NCBI GenBank assembly: GCA_947253875.1
Contig: CAMYAM010000006.1
Span: 1 to 64,000, forward strand
Direction of reading: 5' to 3'
Source of the DNA: an uncultured Fastidiosipila sp.
GTDB lineage: Bacteria; Bacillota; Clostridia; Saccharofermentanales; Fastidiosipilaceae
DNA: 64,000 nt
Shown here: piece after piece, positions 7,501-15,906 of the stretch
How the letters are laid out: each line of letters begins with the position of its first letter
How positions within the stretch are numbered: position 1 is the first letter of the stretch
Made by a program: the position numbers and the translations under genes
Notes under the pieces: model-generated
What the model saw: the letters and a program-made list of their open reading frames with translations, nothing else
Told to the model about the DNA's origin: nothing
The model's database searches: none

Positions 7501-8046
7501 TTACCAGTTCTCATCTTGTGGTTTATATTCTTTTAAGAATCTTGCATCAGGTATGGTGAGCTTTAAATCTGCCTGATCTAATATGCCGAGTTTTAGCATT
7601 TCTGAAATTTTAATGCTAAGTAAGTTTGTATCAACATCTAATTCAGAAGCTAAATCTGTGTAGTTATTGCAGGTTTTAATATGTTTGAGTAAATCTTCAT
7701 CAGCAGTCAACAAATGAGCAGCAAAGATATTAGCTTCAATCTCAAAAATATTTGTTGGATTGAATATCTTACTTTCATAAAATTGTCCGCCATCTAGACA
7801 ATACTCGCGATGTAATTGATCATGCCCTAATTCATGTGCTAGTACAGTATTTTGAATAGGACCGAGGTTAGCTGGAATAAATATATAAGGAGTTTTTAGG
7901 ATGACTTTATACATACCCAGCAACGATTTTGTATCTCCTAAATATTTAATCTTTATATCTAATTCTTCTGCTAATAGTTTAGGATCTCGAGTCTGATGTT
8001 CTTTGATGAGCAGATTAACTTTGTCATATATCCATTTGTGTGACAT
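7501..8046 (-). CDS. ImmA/IrrE-family metallopeptidase
   Basis: A 181-residue zinc peptidase with LAHELGHDQLH (His71, Glu72, His75) as the HExxH site. Members such as ImmA of ICEBs1 cleave the XRE repressor encoded beside them when DNA damage is sensed. ATG 8046 is preceded by AGGAG seven bases upstream, inside the end of the regulator region. Placed between the XRE regulator and the polymerase, it is the obvious candidate to inactivate that regulator. Confidence 0.9.
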   Translation of the reverse strand: MSHKWIYDKVNLLIKEHQTRDPKLLAEELDIKIKYLGDTKSLLGMYKVILKTPYIFIPANLGPIQNTVLAHELGHDQLHREYCLDGGQFYESKIFNPTNIFEIEANIFAAHLLTADEDLLKHIKTCNNYTDLASELDVDTNLLSIKISEMLKLGILDQADLKLTIPDARFLKEYKPQDENW

Positions 8047-8061
8047 CAAGTGGCTCCTGAA

Positions 8062-8457
8062 CTAATCTTTGTTGTTAGATTTTTTGTCTTCTAGTTTTGC
8101 TTCCCAGTACGCTTCTTGTATTGCACTGAATAGAGCATCTCTATCTTCTTCGGGAAGTTCTCCACCTGCAAATAGACCAGTGACTGAAGATAGAATGGCT
8201 TCAGCATCTTTATCACCTTGATAACCATATGTTTTAGCAGCTTCTAAAACAAAGTCATTATCTTGAGTAAGCAAATAATTGATATTAACATCGAAGTAAT
8301 CTGCTATTTTTTCGTACATATCCATTCTACGTGGTCTAATGCCTTTAACTTCATAATTGCTTATAGTTTTTAGACTGGTGCCTAGAACTTCTGCAAGTTC
8401 AGTCTGGGTTAAACCTTTTTCTTCTCGTAAATATTTAAGCTTATCGCCAAAACTCAT
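8062..8457 (-). CDS. XRE-family transcriptional regulator
   Basis: A 131-residue regulator. Residues 1-60 form an HTH_3 domain (KGLTQTELAEVLGTSLKTISNYE). The C-terminal part, with LFAGGELPEEDRDALFSAIQEAYW, matches regulators that are paired with ImmA/IrrE peptidases in clostridia. It is the first gene of the leftward operon ending at 5309 and probably represses its own promoter; repeats resembling operators lie between it and that promoter. Confidence 0.92.
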   Translation of the reverse strand: MSFGDKLKYLREEKGLTQTELAEVLGTSLKTISNYEVKGIRPRRMDMYEKIADYFDVNINYLLTQDNDFVLEAAKTYGYQGDKDAEAILSSVTGLFAGGELPEEDRDALFSAIQEAYWEAKLEDKKSNNKD

Positions 8458-8475
8458 GTCTACCTCCTTTGGAAA

Positions 8476-8580
8476 CTTAAATTCTAAAAAATGTATTTAA
8501 AAAGACAAATACATCTCAATAAGTTGCGAATTGGAATTTAAACTACTAAAAGTATAGACCTAAGTTCTAATTTCTGTCAA
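8476..8580 (-). promoter_or_regulatory. Promoter and candidate operators of the XRE/polymerase operon
   Basis: On the minus strand TTGACA (8580-8575), an 18-base spacer and TATACT (8556-8551) form a near-consensus promoter. Two 12-base direct repeats of the form CYTAARTTCTAA (8476-8487 and 8559-8570, 10 of 12 identical) lie in the spacer and in the leader. Between them ATGTATTT (8491-8498) is inverted at 8507-8514. Repressor binding is inferred. Confidence 0.7.
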
Positions 8581-8660
8581 GAGAATTTTTAAAAATATTT
8601 AGTGAAAAGGTTATAATTTACTAAATCCTAGCAGTGAAGAGAAGTAGGGAGAGTTTGCTA

Positions 8661-9359
8661 ATGCAAATTAAGTTTGAGAATAATATCTTAAAAATATTTA
8701 ATGAATCTAGTGAAATTATTAGTATTAACTGTTATAAAAATAAATTTCATTATAGAAATGTCTACTTTGATTTTAATATTAATAATTATGATAGAGAAGC
8801 AATTAAACAAGGCTTTAAATTTTTGAGAAGTAAATATGAGGTGCCATTACAAATAATTTTAGATAGCAAAGATTTGGATAAAATTAAAGCTTTGGAGATT
8901 GCAGGTTTTAACCTGGCTAGAACAACTTATGAACTAAATATTGGAAAAAAAGAAGTGCAAAACCAGCTATCAATTAGTAGAAGTTCTGAAGATTTAGTAA
9001 TGAGCAAAGCTAATGAGAAATTTATAAATTTATTATATGAAGATTATTCAGCAAAACATGAAAGTGTAAATCCTCTTACAGCAAGTATAGAAGAGTTTGG
9101 TGATTCAATTCCTGAAGATATAGTCTATTCTAAATCTGCTCCAAGGAATTTTGCTTTTGTAGAAGATAATGAGATAGCATATATTCATATTGAAGATGGT
9201 GACAGAGGCTTGAAGTTTTTTAATGATCTTTTAGTGAAGATGCTAGGGGATTTTGACGATGTTATTATGGAAGTAGATGATACAGATAAAGATGCTATGC
9301 GATGCAAGAATTTAATTAACATTGAGGCGGAGGAAGTATATTTAACGTATCTCTTGTAG
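8661..9359 (+). CDS. Unknown protein, possibly a degenerate GNAT-like acetyltransferase
   Basis: A 232-residue soluble protein. Residues around 70-95 (an alternating strand, then KIKALEIAGFNLARTTYEL) resemble the end of a GNAT domain, and the second half ends in a similar strand-helix-strand order, so a tandem GNAT-like fold is possible. The acetyl-CoA loop motif is not evident. ATG 8661 is preferred over GTG 8634 because GGGAG lies nine bases before it. It diverges from the XRE operon and has a TATAAT at 8612-8617 upstream. Confidence 0.6.
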   Translation: MQIKFENNILKIFNESSEIISINCYKNKFHYRNVYFDFNINNYDREAIKQGFKFLRSKYEVPLQIILDSKDLDKIKALEIAGFNLARTTYELNIGKKEVQNQLSISRSSEDLVMSKANEKFINLLYEDYSAKHESVNPLTASIEEFGDSIPEDIVYSKSAPRNFAFVEDNEIAYIHIEDGDRGLKFFNDLLVKMLGDFDDVIMEVDDTDKDAMRCKNLINIEAEEVYLTYLL

Positions 9360-9428
9360 ACTGTGTATAGACTAAGCAAGTTGAACTTACAAGAATATTT
9401 AAGTAAAGCAAAAACAAAGCATAAAAAT

Positions 9429-9472
9429 TAAGCACGAACTAGAGGTGGAATACCTCCGGTTCGTGCTTTTTT
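9429..9472. terminator. Rho-independent terminator shared by convergent genes
   Basis: AAGCACGAAC (9430-9439) pairs with GTTCGTGCTT, with an inner GAGGT/ACCTC stem, then six T's on the plus strand and an A-rich left side that serves the minus strand. Confidence 0.85.
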
Positions 9473-9502
9473 ATATGCCTATACAAGCTTCAATGCTCTA
9501 AT

Positions 9503-10420
9503 TTATATTGGGAATTTCTCAGCAATCCATTTACGAATAGCTTCTCTGACTTCAGGACTCCAGAAGTTAGAACCATGAATACCATCTTCTATATAGTAGG
9601 CTTCGACATCGGCATTAGCAGTTTTTAGAGAGTTATACATTCTGTCTAGCTGTTCTACGTTAACAACGTTATCAGCAGTACCGTGCATCAGTAAGAATGG
9701 GATCTTACTATTTTTCTCATTAGCAACTTTGCTTGGACTTAGAGATTCTAGTAGAGGAATCCATTTGTCATGATCTTTGTCCAAAGCCATTTCTAATGCA
9801 GCAACATGATTCTTGGCTTCCTCATCATTTGATTTTAGAAGATTATTAATAACTTCAGCAGCTTCTTCTCTATTATTAGCGTTGAAAAATCTATGCAATA
9901 GATCAGTAGGACCGAAGATATCAATTACAGCAGCTACAGAGTCACTTTCATCAGCATACTCTTCACTTTTATATAGAGGGTCATCAGCAGTAAGTCCAAC
10001 TAATAGTGATGTGTTACCACCAGAGGAAGTTCCCATAATCATGACTTTATCTTTGTCGATTCCGTATTTATCAGCATTGGCACGTAAGAATCTTATAGCA
10101 GTTTTAACATCTACTAAATATGCAGGTGCTTGGTAACCATCTCTGTAGTTTCTATGTGAAACACTAGCAACTACATAACCTGCTTCTGCAAAATGAGATA
10201 GGAGAGGGATTTTGTAATCTATATTAGGTTTTGTCCAACCACTACCTTGCACGAATACTATTAACGGATGTTTTTGCTTCTTATCAAGCAACTGATTGAC
10301 TGACCAAGGTACGAGTAAGTTAAGTTTTTGTCCATTCTCGCTATATTGAATGTCTCTGAATAGTTCGGCTAAGCCTACTAATTCAGGATTATTTGGTAAA
10401 GTTTTTATTTCTTTTAACAT
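9503..10420 (-). CDS. Alpha/beta hydrolase (esterase/lipase-like)
   Basis: A 305-residue hydrolase of the BD-FAE/hormone-sensitive-lipase-like type. The nucleophile elbow is GTSSGG, the oxyanion segment is VFVQGSGW, the acid lies in HGTADNVV and the histidine in DGIHGSNFW, so the triad is complete. No signal peptide, hence cytoplasmic. Such enzymes deacylate small esters, including acetylated sugars. GGAGG precedes the ATG. It is monocistronic. Confidence 0.88.
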   Translation of the reverse strand: MLKEIKTLPNNPELVGLAELFRDIQYSENGQKLNLLVPWSVNQLLDKKQKHPLIVFVQGSGWTKPNIDYKIPLLSHFAEAGYVVASVSHRNYRDGYQAPAYLVDVKTAIRFLRANADKYGIDKDKVMIMGTSSGGNTSLLVGLTADDPLYKSEEYADESDSVAAVIDIFGPTDLLHRFFNANNREEAAEVINNLLKSNDEEAKNHVAALEMALDKDHDKWIPLLESLSPSKVANEKNSKIPFLLMHGTADNVVNVEQLDRMYNSLKTANADVEAYYIEDGIHGSNFWSPEVREAIRKWIAEKFPI

Positions 10421-10531
10421 GATGTCCTCCGAAGTAAACTGAGTAATAAAAACATTTGGTATAAAATATTATACCATGCTGGTTTTGAGAAAGAGGTTGA
10501 GAATAATTCATTTTAGAAAAATTTAAAAGTT

Positions 10532-10981
10532 TTATTTAAGCTCGAAGCTCCAACCATTATCATTTTCGTATCGAAAAAATTCGCTTAAATTATCATTAGT
10601 GAAAACTTCTAACATAGGGTACATCTCATTAGCTAATGTGAGATGCTCAAGCTCTGAGAATTTGACCCAAGAAACTTCGCCTTCATCAGAAGATTGTAAT
10701 TGTCCGCTGAATTTATTAGTCTTATAAAGGAAAACAACATAACGTCTACCAGCTTCAAACCAATCTTTCACACCACAAAGTTGAGGGTTATATATATCTA
10801 GACCAGTTTCTTCTTTTACTTCGCGAATTACAGATTCTGTGAAAGATTCACCAAAATTAACATGTCCACCAGGAAAAGTAAAACCAGGCCAGGACGGTCC
10901 TTTGCGCTCGATAACGACAACTTTATCATCATCAGAGATCATACACATATTGGTGAATTCAGCTTTTTCTAGTGTATACAT
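10532..10981 (-). CDS. Nudix hydrolase (8-oxo-dGTP diphosphatase-like)
   Basis: A 149-residue Nudix protein with a full Nudix box (GGHVNFGESF...REVKEETGLDI, residues about 38-60). Enzymes of this size hydrolyse nucleoside diphosphate derivatives such as 8-oxo-dGTP, but the substrate cannot be set from sequence. AAGGAG lies about 11 bases before the ATG. A tRNA gene follows upstream on the same strand. Confidence 0.88.
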   Translation of the reverse strand: MYTLEKAEFTNMCMISDDDKVVVIERKGPSWPGFTFPGGHVNFGESFTESVIREVKEETGLDIYNPQLCGVKDWFEAGRRYVVFLYKTNKFSGQLQSSDEGEVSWVKFSELEHLTLANEMYPMLEVFTNDNLSEFFRYENDNGWSFELK

Positions 10982-11007
10982 TAAATTAACGGACTCCTTT
11001 TAAAAAC

Positions 11008-11044
11008 ATAAAAAGCTTGTAAATCAGTAAGTTACAAGCTTTAA
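11008..11044 (-). terminator. Terminator of tRNA-Pro
   Basis: TTACAAGCTTT (11032-11042) pairs with AAAGCTTGTAA (11012-11022); read leftwards the hairpin runs into TTTTTATGTTTTT. Confidence 0.8.
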
Positions 11045-11047
11045 ACA

Positions 11048-11123
11048 TGGTCGAGGTGACAAGACTTGAACTTGCGGCTTCCTACTCCCGAAGCAGGTGC
11101 GCTACCAACTGCGCTACACCTCG
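11048..11123 (-). tRNA. tRNA-Pro (CGG)
   Basis: A 76-nt cloverleaf on the minus strand. Acceptor CGAGGTG (11123-11117) pairs with CACCTCG (11058-11052), then discriminator A and encoded CCA (11050-11048). The anticodon loop TTCGGGA gives anticodon CGG at 11090-11088. The D-arm TAGCGCAGTTGGTAGCGC is typical of proline tRNAs. Confidence 0.95.
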
Positions 11124-11232
11124 ATTTTATCAATTGTTCAACATTTAACAACCAAAAATTTCTGACCAACTTATTTTATACCATCAATTAAGAAAATCAA
11201 ATAATGGTTGTGCTTTATTTTCCATAAGGTAA

Positions 11233-11241
11233 TGTTATAAT
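11233..11241 (+). promoter_or_regulatory. Extended -10 promoter upstream of the M13 peptidase
   Basis: TGTTATAAT is a consensus extended -10 element about 85 bases before the peptidase start. No good -35 at the usual spacing. Confidence 0.55.
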
Positions 11242-11324
11242 GAAGTACAATTATTTAAAAGTGGATAAAAAATGACGATAGTCATTGGAACAAATTAGAA
11301 GAAGCAAAATAAAAGGAGAAAACT

Positions 11325-13217
11325 ATGAGTAACGAAGCAGTAAGACAAGACTTGTATAATGCTGTTAATGGCGAATGGCAGAAGACAGCAGAAATTCCTG
11401 CAGATAAGACCTCTACCGGTGGTTTCATGGACTTGGTATTAGATATTGAGAAGAAACTAATGGAAGATGTTAAGAAGATTGTTGCAGGTGAGATTAAGCT
11501 AGATAATGAATATGCTGATCACTTTATTACATATTTTAAACAAGCAAATGATTTTGAAAAATTAGATGCAATTGGTGCAGAACCTTTGAAACCATATCTA
11601 GAGGAACTAGCATCCTATAAATCAATTGCTGATTTAGATGCAGACAGAGTTAATGTAAGTCTACACTACGACTTGCCTTTTGGCTTCGGTGTCAGTTCAG
11701 ACTTGAACGATGCTAGAATTAATACTTTATACTTTGGTGAGCCAGATTTGATTTTGCCAGATAGAACTTACTATGAAAAAGCAGAACTAAATGGTGAAGC
11801 TCTCTTAGAGAAATTTGTTGAATTTACTAAAGAATATTTAGTAGCAGTAGGATATTCAGAAGCAGAAGCAGAAGACTTAGCTAAGAAGACTGTTGCTTTA
11901 GATAAGAAACTAGCTAAAAGAGTTAGAAGTGCTGAAGAAAACGCTGATGTTACTAAGATGAATAATGTTAGAACAATGGAAGAAATATCAGCATATCTAG
12001 ATAACTTCGATATTGCAGCAGTTGTTAAAGAATTAGTTGGTGATGTAGATAAAGCAATCGTTCAACACCCTGAGTATTTCGAGGATCTTCAAACTCTATT
12101 TAACGATGAAAACTTTGAAGAGATTAAGGCTTACATGATAGTAAACTTCGCCTTAGGTAAGAGTGATGTTCTTTCTGAAGAATTACGCCAATTAGGTGGT
12201 AAATTCGGTATGCTTTTAACCGGTCAAAGCGAATTGCAAAACCGTGAGAAACACGCATTCTATCATGCTAAAAATACATTTAGCCAAGTAATTGGTGTTT
12301 ACTATGGTCAAACATATTTCGGACCAGAAGCACGTGAAGATGTTAGACATATGGTTGAAACAATGATAGACGTCTACAAAGAACGTTTGCGTAAGAATAA
12401 CTGGTTGCAAGAAGATACCATTAATAATGCTATTAAGAAATTAGATAAGCTGCAAATAATGGTTGGATATCCAGATTATTATCCAGAGGAATACCAATTT
12501 ATGAAGGTAGACCCTGAATTGAGTTTCTTCGAAAACAACAAAAACATAAGTGATGTTAAAACTAAATACAAGTTAGAACAATACGGTAAAGAAGTAGACC
12601 ACACACGTTGGGGAATGCCATCAGATATGGTGAATGCTTACTTTAACCCTCTAGGAAACTTGATTTGTTTCCCAGCAGCTATCTTGCAAGAACCATTCTA
12701 CAGTTTGGAGCAAGGACCAAGCAAAAACTTCGGTGGTATCGGTGCGGTTATAGCTCACGAAATTTCACACGGATTCGATAATAACGGTGCCAACTTCGAC
12801 TCATTTGGTAACATGGTCAACTGGTGGACAGAGAGCGATTACGAAGAATTTGGCAAGAGAACAAAAGCTGTTATCGACCAATACGAAGGCTTGCCATTTG
12901 AAGATTCTAAAGTTAATGGTAAATTGACAGTTAGTGAAAACATTGCTGACTTAGGTGGTCTAAGTTGTGCTCTAGAATCATTACAACGTGAAGATGAATA
13001 TAGCCTAGAAGACTTCTTCATTAACTGGGCAAGGGTCTGGCGTAAGAAAGGTAGAAAAGAGTATAACCAAATGCTACTCGCTTCTGACGTTCACGCACCT
13101 GCCTACTGGCGAGCTAATATGGTTCCGCAAAACCTTGATGAATTCCATGAAACCTTTGGAACTCAAGAAGGTGACAATATGTACTTGGCACCAGAGAAGA
13201 GAATTAAGATTTGGTAA
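11325..13217 (+). CDS. pepO: M13-family metallopeptidase (PepO, neprilysin-like)
   Basis: A 630-residue oligopeptidase of usual length. The zinc site HExxH is HEISH (His478, Glu479, His482), the third ligand is Glu538 in ENIADLGG with the downstream Asp542, and NAYFNP supplies the substrate-binding Asn-Ala motif. There is no signal peptide, so it is probably cytoplasmic like lactococcal PepO, cleaving peptides of moderate size. AAAGGAG precedes the ATG. Codon use favours forms typical of highly expressed genes. Monocistronic, with a long terminator downstream. Confidence 0.95.
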   Translation: MSNEAVRQDLYNAVNGEWQKTAEIPADKTSTGGFMDLVLDIEKKLMEDVKKIVAGEIKLDNEYADHFITYFKQANDFEKLDAIGAEPLKPYLEELASYKSIADLDADRVNVSLHYDLPFGFGVSSDLNDARINTLYFGEPDLILPDRTYYEKAELNGEALLEKFVEFTKEYLVAVGYSEAEAEDLAKKTVALDKKLAKRVRSAEENADVTKMNNVRTMEEISAYLDNFDIAAVVKELVGDVDKAIVQHPEYFEDLQTLFNDENFEEIKAYMIVNFALGKSDVLSEELRQLGGKFGMLLTGQSELQNREKHAFYHAKNTFSQVIGVYYGQTYFGPEAREDVRHMVETMIDVYKERLRKNNWLQEDTINNAIKKLDKLQIMVGYPDYYPEEYQFMKVDPELSFFENNKNISDVKTKYKLEQYGKEVDHTRWGMPSDMVNAYFNPLGNLICFPAAILQEPFYSLEQGPSKNFGGIGAVIAHEISHGFDNNGANFDSFGNMVNWWTESDYEEFGKRTKAVIDQYEGLPFEDSKVNGKLTVSENIADLGGLSCALESLQREDEYSLEDFFINWARVWRKKGRKEYNQMLLASDVHAPAYWRANMVPQNLDEFHETFGTQEGDNMYLAPEKRIKIW

Positions 13218-13308
13218 TTCATTGAAGTCTAAGAGTTATCCGGCTAAAGAGTTAGAGTTTTAAATAAAACTTTATTTGCAGCTTAGCAGTTTAAATTATA
13301 AGAAAATT

Positions 13309-13377
13309 AAAGTCGCTACTTGTTGTTTTATCATGAATAATTTCGTGAGATATTAATTAATAGGTAGCGCTTTTTTA
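13309..13377 (+). terminator. Terminator with a long loop
   Basis: CGCTAC (13314-13319) pairs with GTAGCG (13364-13369), extended by AAAG/CTTT, then six T's. The rest of the 13218-13511 gap shows nothing else. Confidence 0.55.
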
Positions 13378-13511
13378 TTTAGTAATTTAATCAATGATTG
13401 ATATGAAAATATGGCAAAATATAAATATGGATAATAATATTAAAATTAATCAAAAACGTGAAAAAGATGAGAAAGTTACATATTAATTTGTAGGGAGAAG
13501 TGAATTTATAA

Positions 13512-14018
13512 ATGAAAGCAGAGCCAAATAATTCAAAGTCAAAATTAGAAAATATCAGAAAAAGTCCTATTTATTTGGATGATGGAAGTATTATGTATAG
13601 ACAGAAACCAGCTAGTACTGCTGATATTTATTTATTGTATATTTCTGCATTTGCTTTGATGTTAGTTATTCTATTTATTGTTAAATTCTTTTTCCCAGGA
13701 GTTAGTACTATTGTTTTAGTAATAATTTTCATAATACTAAACATCTTACTAGAAGGTTTGATTATGCAGAAACTTAGAAATTATAGTTTCTCAGCTTTAA
13801 TACTTACAGATGCATATTTGTATATGGTTCGGCGACCATTAGTAATTTTCAAAAAGGTTAAAGCAATTCCATGGGTAGAAATAAAGTTTTTTGAAATAAA
13901 AGAAAATAACAAACTGAAAATCTCACTTAAAAATGGTAATAGTGTAAATGTAAACTTACTTAGGCTGGAAGATTTTGATCCCGAGATTTTACTAAAGGAA
14001 CTAAATTCAAAAATTTAG
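13512..14018 (+). CDS. Membrane protein with a PH-like C-terminus, unknown
   Basis: A 168-residue protein. Two hydrophobic segments lie at about 45-66 and 70-88. The cytoplasmic remainder (LTDAYLYMVRRP, then WVEIKFFEIKENNKLKISLKNG) has the strand pattern of bacterial PH-like domains found in YcxB/YdbT-type proteins. Function unknown. ATG 13512 follows a GGGAG site. Confidence 0.6.
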   Translation: MKAEPNNSKSKLENIRKSPIYLDDGSIMYRQKPASTADIYLLYISAFALMLVILFIVKFFFPGVSTIVLVIIFIILNILLEGLIMQKLRNYSFSALILTDAYLYMVRRPLVIFKKVKAIPWVEIKFFEIKENNKLKISLKNGNSVNVNLLRLEDFDPEILLKELNSKI

Positions 14019-14234
14019 CTAAAATATTGCTGCAAGGTGCACAAAAAAGCACAATACCCATCGGAGTTAATTGTACAAAAGATATAAACTTTGTGACTTT
14101 TAGCTTTGTTTTGGAAAATAATGTATATATCCAATGTATTTTTAAATAATTGCATGTGATAATTAAGTTACTGAAGAGTAGTTCAAAAGAATATTTTGGA
14201 TAAAGAAAATTAGAAAATAGAAAGGAGATTAAAA

Positions 14235-15071
14235 ATGGCTTTAACAAAAATAAAAGTAGCTAGAAATATTAGTAAAAAAGAGGGCGCTAACTTATTGGAA
14301 TTTATTATGGGTTTGGCAAATTCCGTGGAGTTGTGTAGACAGATAGCCTATGAGTTAGATGCCTCTACTTTGGCTGAAGTCAACAAAGAATGGGAAGATT
14401 TTGTAATAGCAGAAGATGCTAAACTTAGGAAGAGATATCAAGAAGATCAAGAATATAGAGAGATCTTTGATAATCTTAAACCTGAGAATGTGGAAGTATC
14501 AGAGATTTTCGATGTTTTGTTGAAAGCAAACTTGGCGATTACCAAGGAAGAAGAAAGAGTAGATGATTTTTTCTTTGTTGATCCAGAGGAGGATTTTGAT
14601 CTTGATACTGAATTGTTAGATATAGACTTTGAAGATAACCCTGAAATTGCAGCACTTAGTGAAGAGCTAGCTAGCAGAGTTGAGCCAAAAAACAATCAGG
14701 GTAACTCAGATAATGATGAAATAAGTGAAGTGGATACTTACTATATTCCTTTTAAAGATAAAAATGATATCACTAAAGCTGTACGTCACAGCCGTTTGAA
14801 CATCGATGGTAGTGGACCTATATATGAATTTGTTAAATTTGATCTAAGTAAGCAGGAAATTAAAGAGACACTCAGATCAGAATTAGAAGAAAGCTTATTT
14901 AAGGAACCAATTATCATAGATGAGTTTAAATTTAAGAGTCCGTTATTCTATATAGATAACAGACCTATTATGAATATTTCAACTGAAGGGCAAGAGATAA
15001 TTCTGAAATTAAATGAAAAAGAGTTGGATGAATTTAGAAAATTAGGAATTGAATATATAGATTTTAAATAA
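14235..15071 (+). CDS. Unknown acidic cytoplasmic protein
   Basis: A 278-residue protein, acidic in its middle part (residues about 110-170, with VDPEEDFDLDTE and LLDIDFEDNPE), between a helical N-terminus and a mixed C-terminal domain. No signal peptide, membrane segment or family recognised. AAAGGAG lies at a good distance from ATG 14235. A terminator follows. Confidence 0.65.
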   Translation: MALTKIKVARNISKKEGANLLEFIMGLANSVELCRQIAYELDASTLAEVNKEWEDFVIAEDAKLRKRYQEDQEYREIFDNLKPENVEVSEIFDVLLKANLAITKEEERVDDFFFVDPEEDFDLDTELLDIDFEDNPEIAALSEELASRVEPKNNQGNSDNDEISEVDTYYIPFKDKNDITKAVRHSRLNIDGSGPIYEFVKFDLSKQEIKETLRSELEESLFKEPIIIDEFKFKSPLFYIDNRPIMNISTEGQEIILKLNEKELDEFRKLGIEYIDFK

Positions 15072-15084
15072 TTTTAGGAATAAG

Positions 15085-15120
15085 AAACCTGCAGATGCAA
15101 AAACTGCAGGTTTTAATTTT
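15085..15120. terminator. Rho-independent terminator between convergent genes
   Basis: AAACCTGCAG (15085-15094) pairs with CTGCAGGTTT (15104-15113), followed by TTAATTTT. Confidence 0.8.
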
Positions 15121-15135
15121 AAAACTTAGTTCTAA

Positions 15136-15879
15136 CTAAATTTTACTCAAAAAGCGTTTCAAATTTTCTGAGCTTGGATTTTCAAAAATCTCTTGTGGGC
15201 TACCAATTTCCTCTATTGAACCCTCATGCATGAAGCATATTTTATTAGATACATCTTTAGCGAAGTTCATCATGTGAGATACAATAACCAGACTAATGTC
15301 CTCATTAGATAGAGCAGTCATAACGTCTAATACTTCAGCTGTCATCTCAGGATCCAATGCAGAAGTAGGCTCATCAAATAAAATTACCTCGGGATCCATA
15401 GCTAGAGTTCTAGCGATAGCGATTCTTTGTTGTTGCCCGCCAGAAAGTTGTTTAGGAAGAGCATTAACATATGCATCCATGTTAACCTTTTTTAGCATTT
15501 CAATAGCTTTAGCTTCAGCTTCAGATTTTGTGCGTGACAGGACTTTAATCTGTCCTAGGGTGCAATTTTCTAGGACGGTGAGATTTTCAAAAAGATTAAA
15601 TTGTTGGAAGACCATACCAACTTTAGATCTGAACTTCCTACGATCAAAATTTGGGTCTAGAATAGATTGACCATGATAGAGGATATCGCCAGAGCTAGGT
15701 TCTTCCATAAGATTAAGGCACCTTAGTAGAGTTGACTTACCAGTTCCAGAAGAACCAATGATGCTAACAATGTCGTTAGGATAGATATCTAAATTTACAT
15801 TTTTTACAATTTTATTTTGACCAAAGTCTTTACTTAAATTCTTTAGAGAAAGAATTGCTTTATTTGTTTCTGTTTCCAT
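15136..15879 (-). CDS. Amino-acid ABC transporter ATPase (lysine, inferred)
   Basis: A 247-residue polar-amino-acid ABC ATPase. Walker A is GSSGTGKST, the Q-loop FQQFNLF is typical of GlnQ/HisP-type proteins, the signature is LSGGQQQR and Walker B is VILFDEPTSALDPEM. It starts 27 bases after the binding-protein/permease gene with an AAGGAG site and is cotranscribed with it. The specificity for lysine is inferred only from the riboswitch in the leader. Confidence 0.93.
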   Translation of the reverse strand: METETNKAILSLKNLSKDFGQNKIVKNVNLDIYPNDIVSIIGSSGTGKSTLLRCLNLMEEPSSGDILYHGQSILDPNFDRRKFRSKVGMVFQQFNLFENLTVLENCTLGQIKVLSRTKSEAEAKAIEMLKKVNMDAYVNALPKQLSGGQQQRIAIARTLAMDPEVILFDEPTSALDPEMTAEVLDVMTALSNEDISLVIVSHMMNFAKDVSNKICFMHEGSIEEIGSPQEIFENPSSENLKRFLSKI

Positions 15880-15906
15880 AAAATTCTCCTTGTCATTGAT
15901 TTTTAT

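Noticed and set aside
13960..14247. Minus-strand open frame between two plus-strand genes
   Set aside because: It overlaps the ends of both neighbours, lacks a ribosome site and has low-complexity composition.
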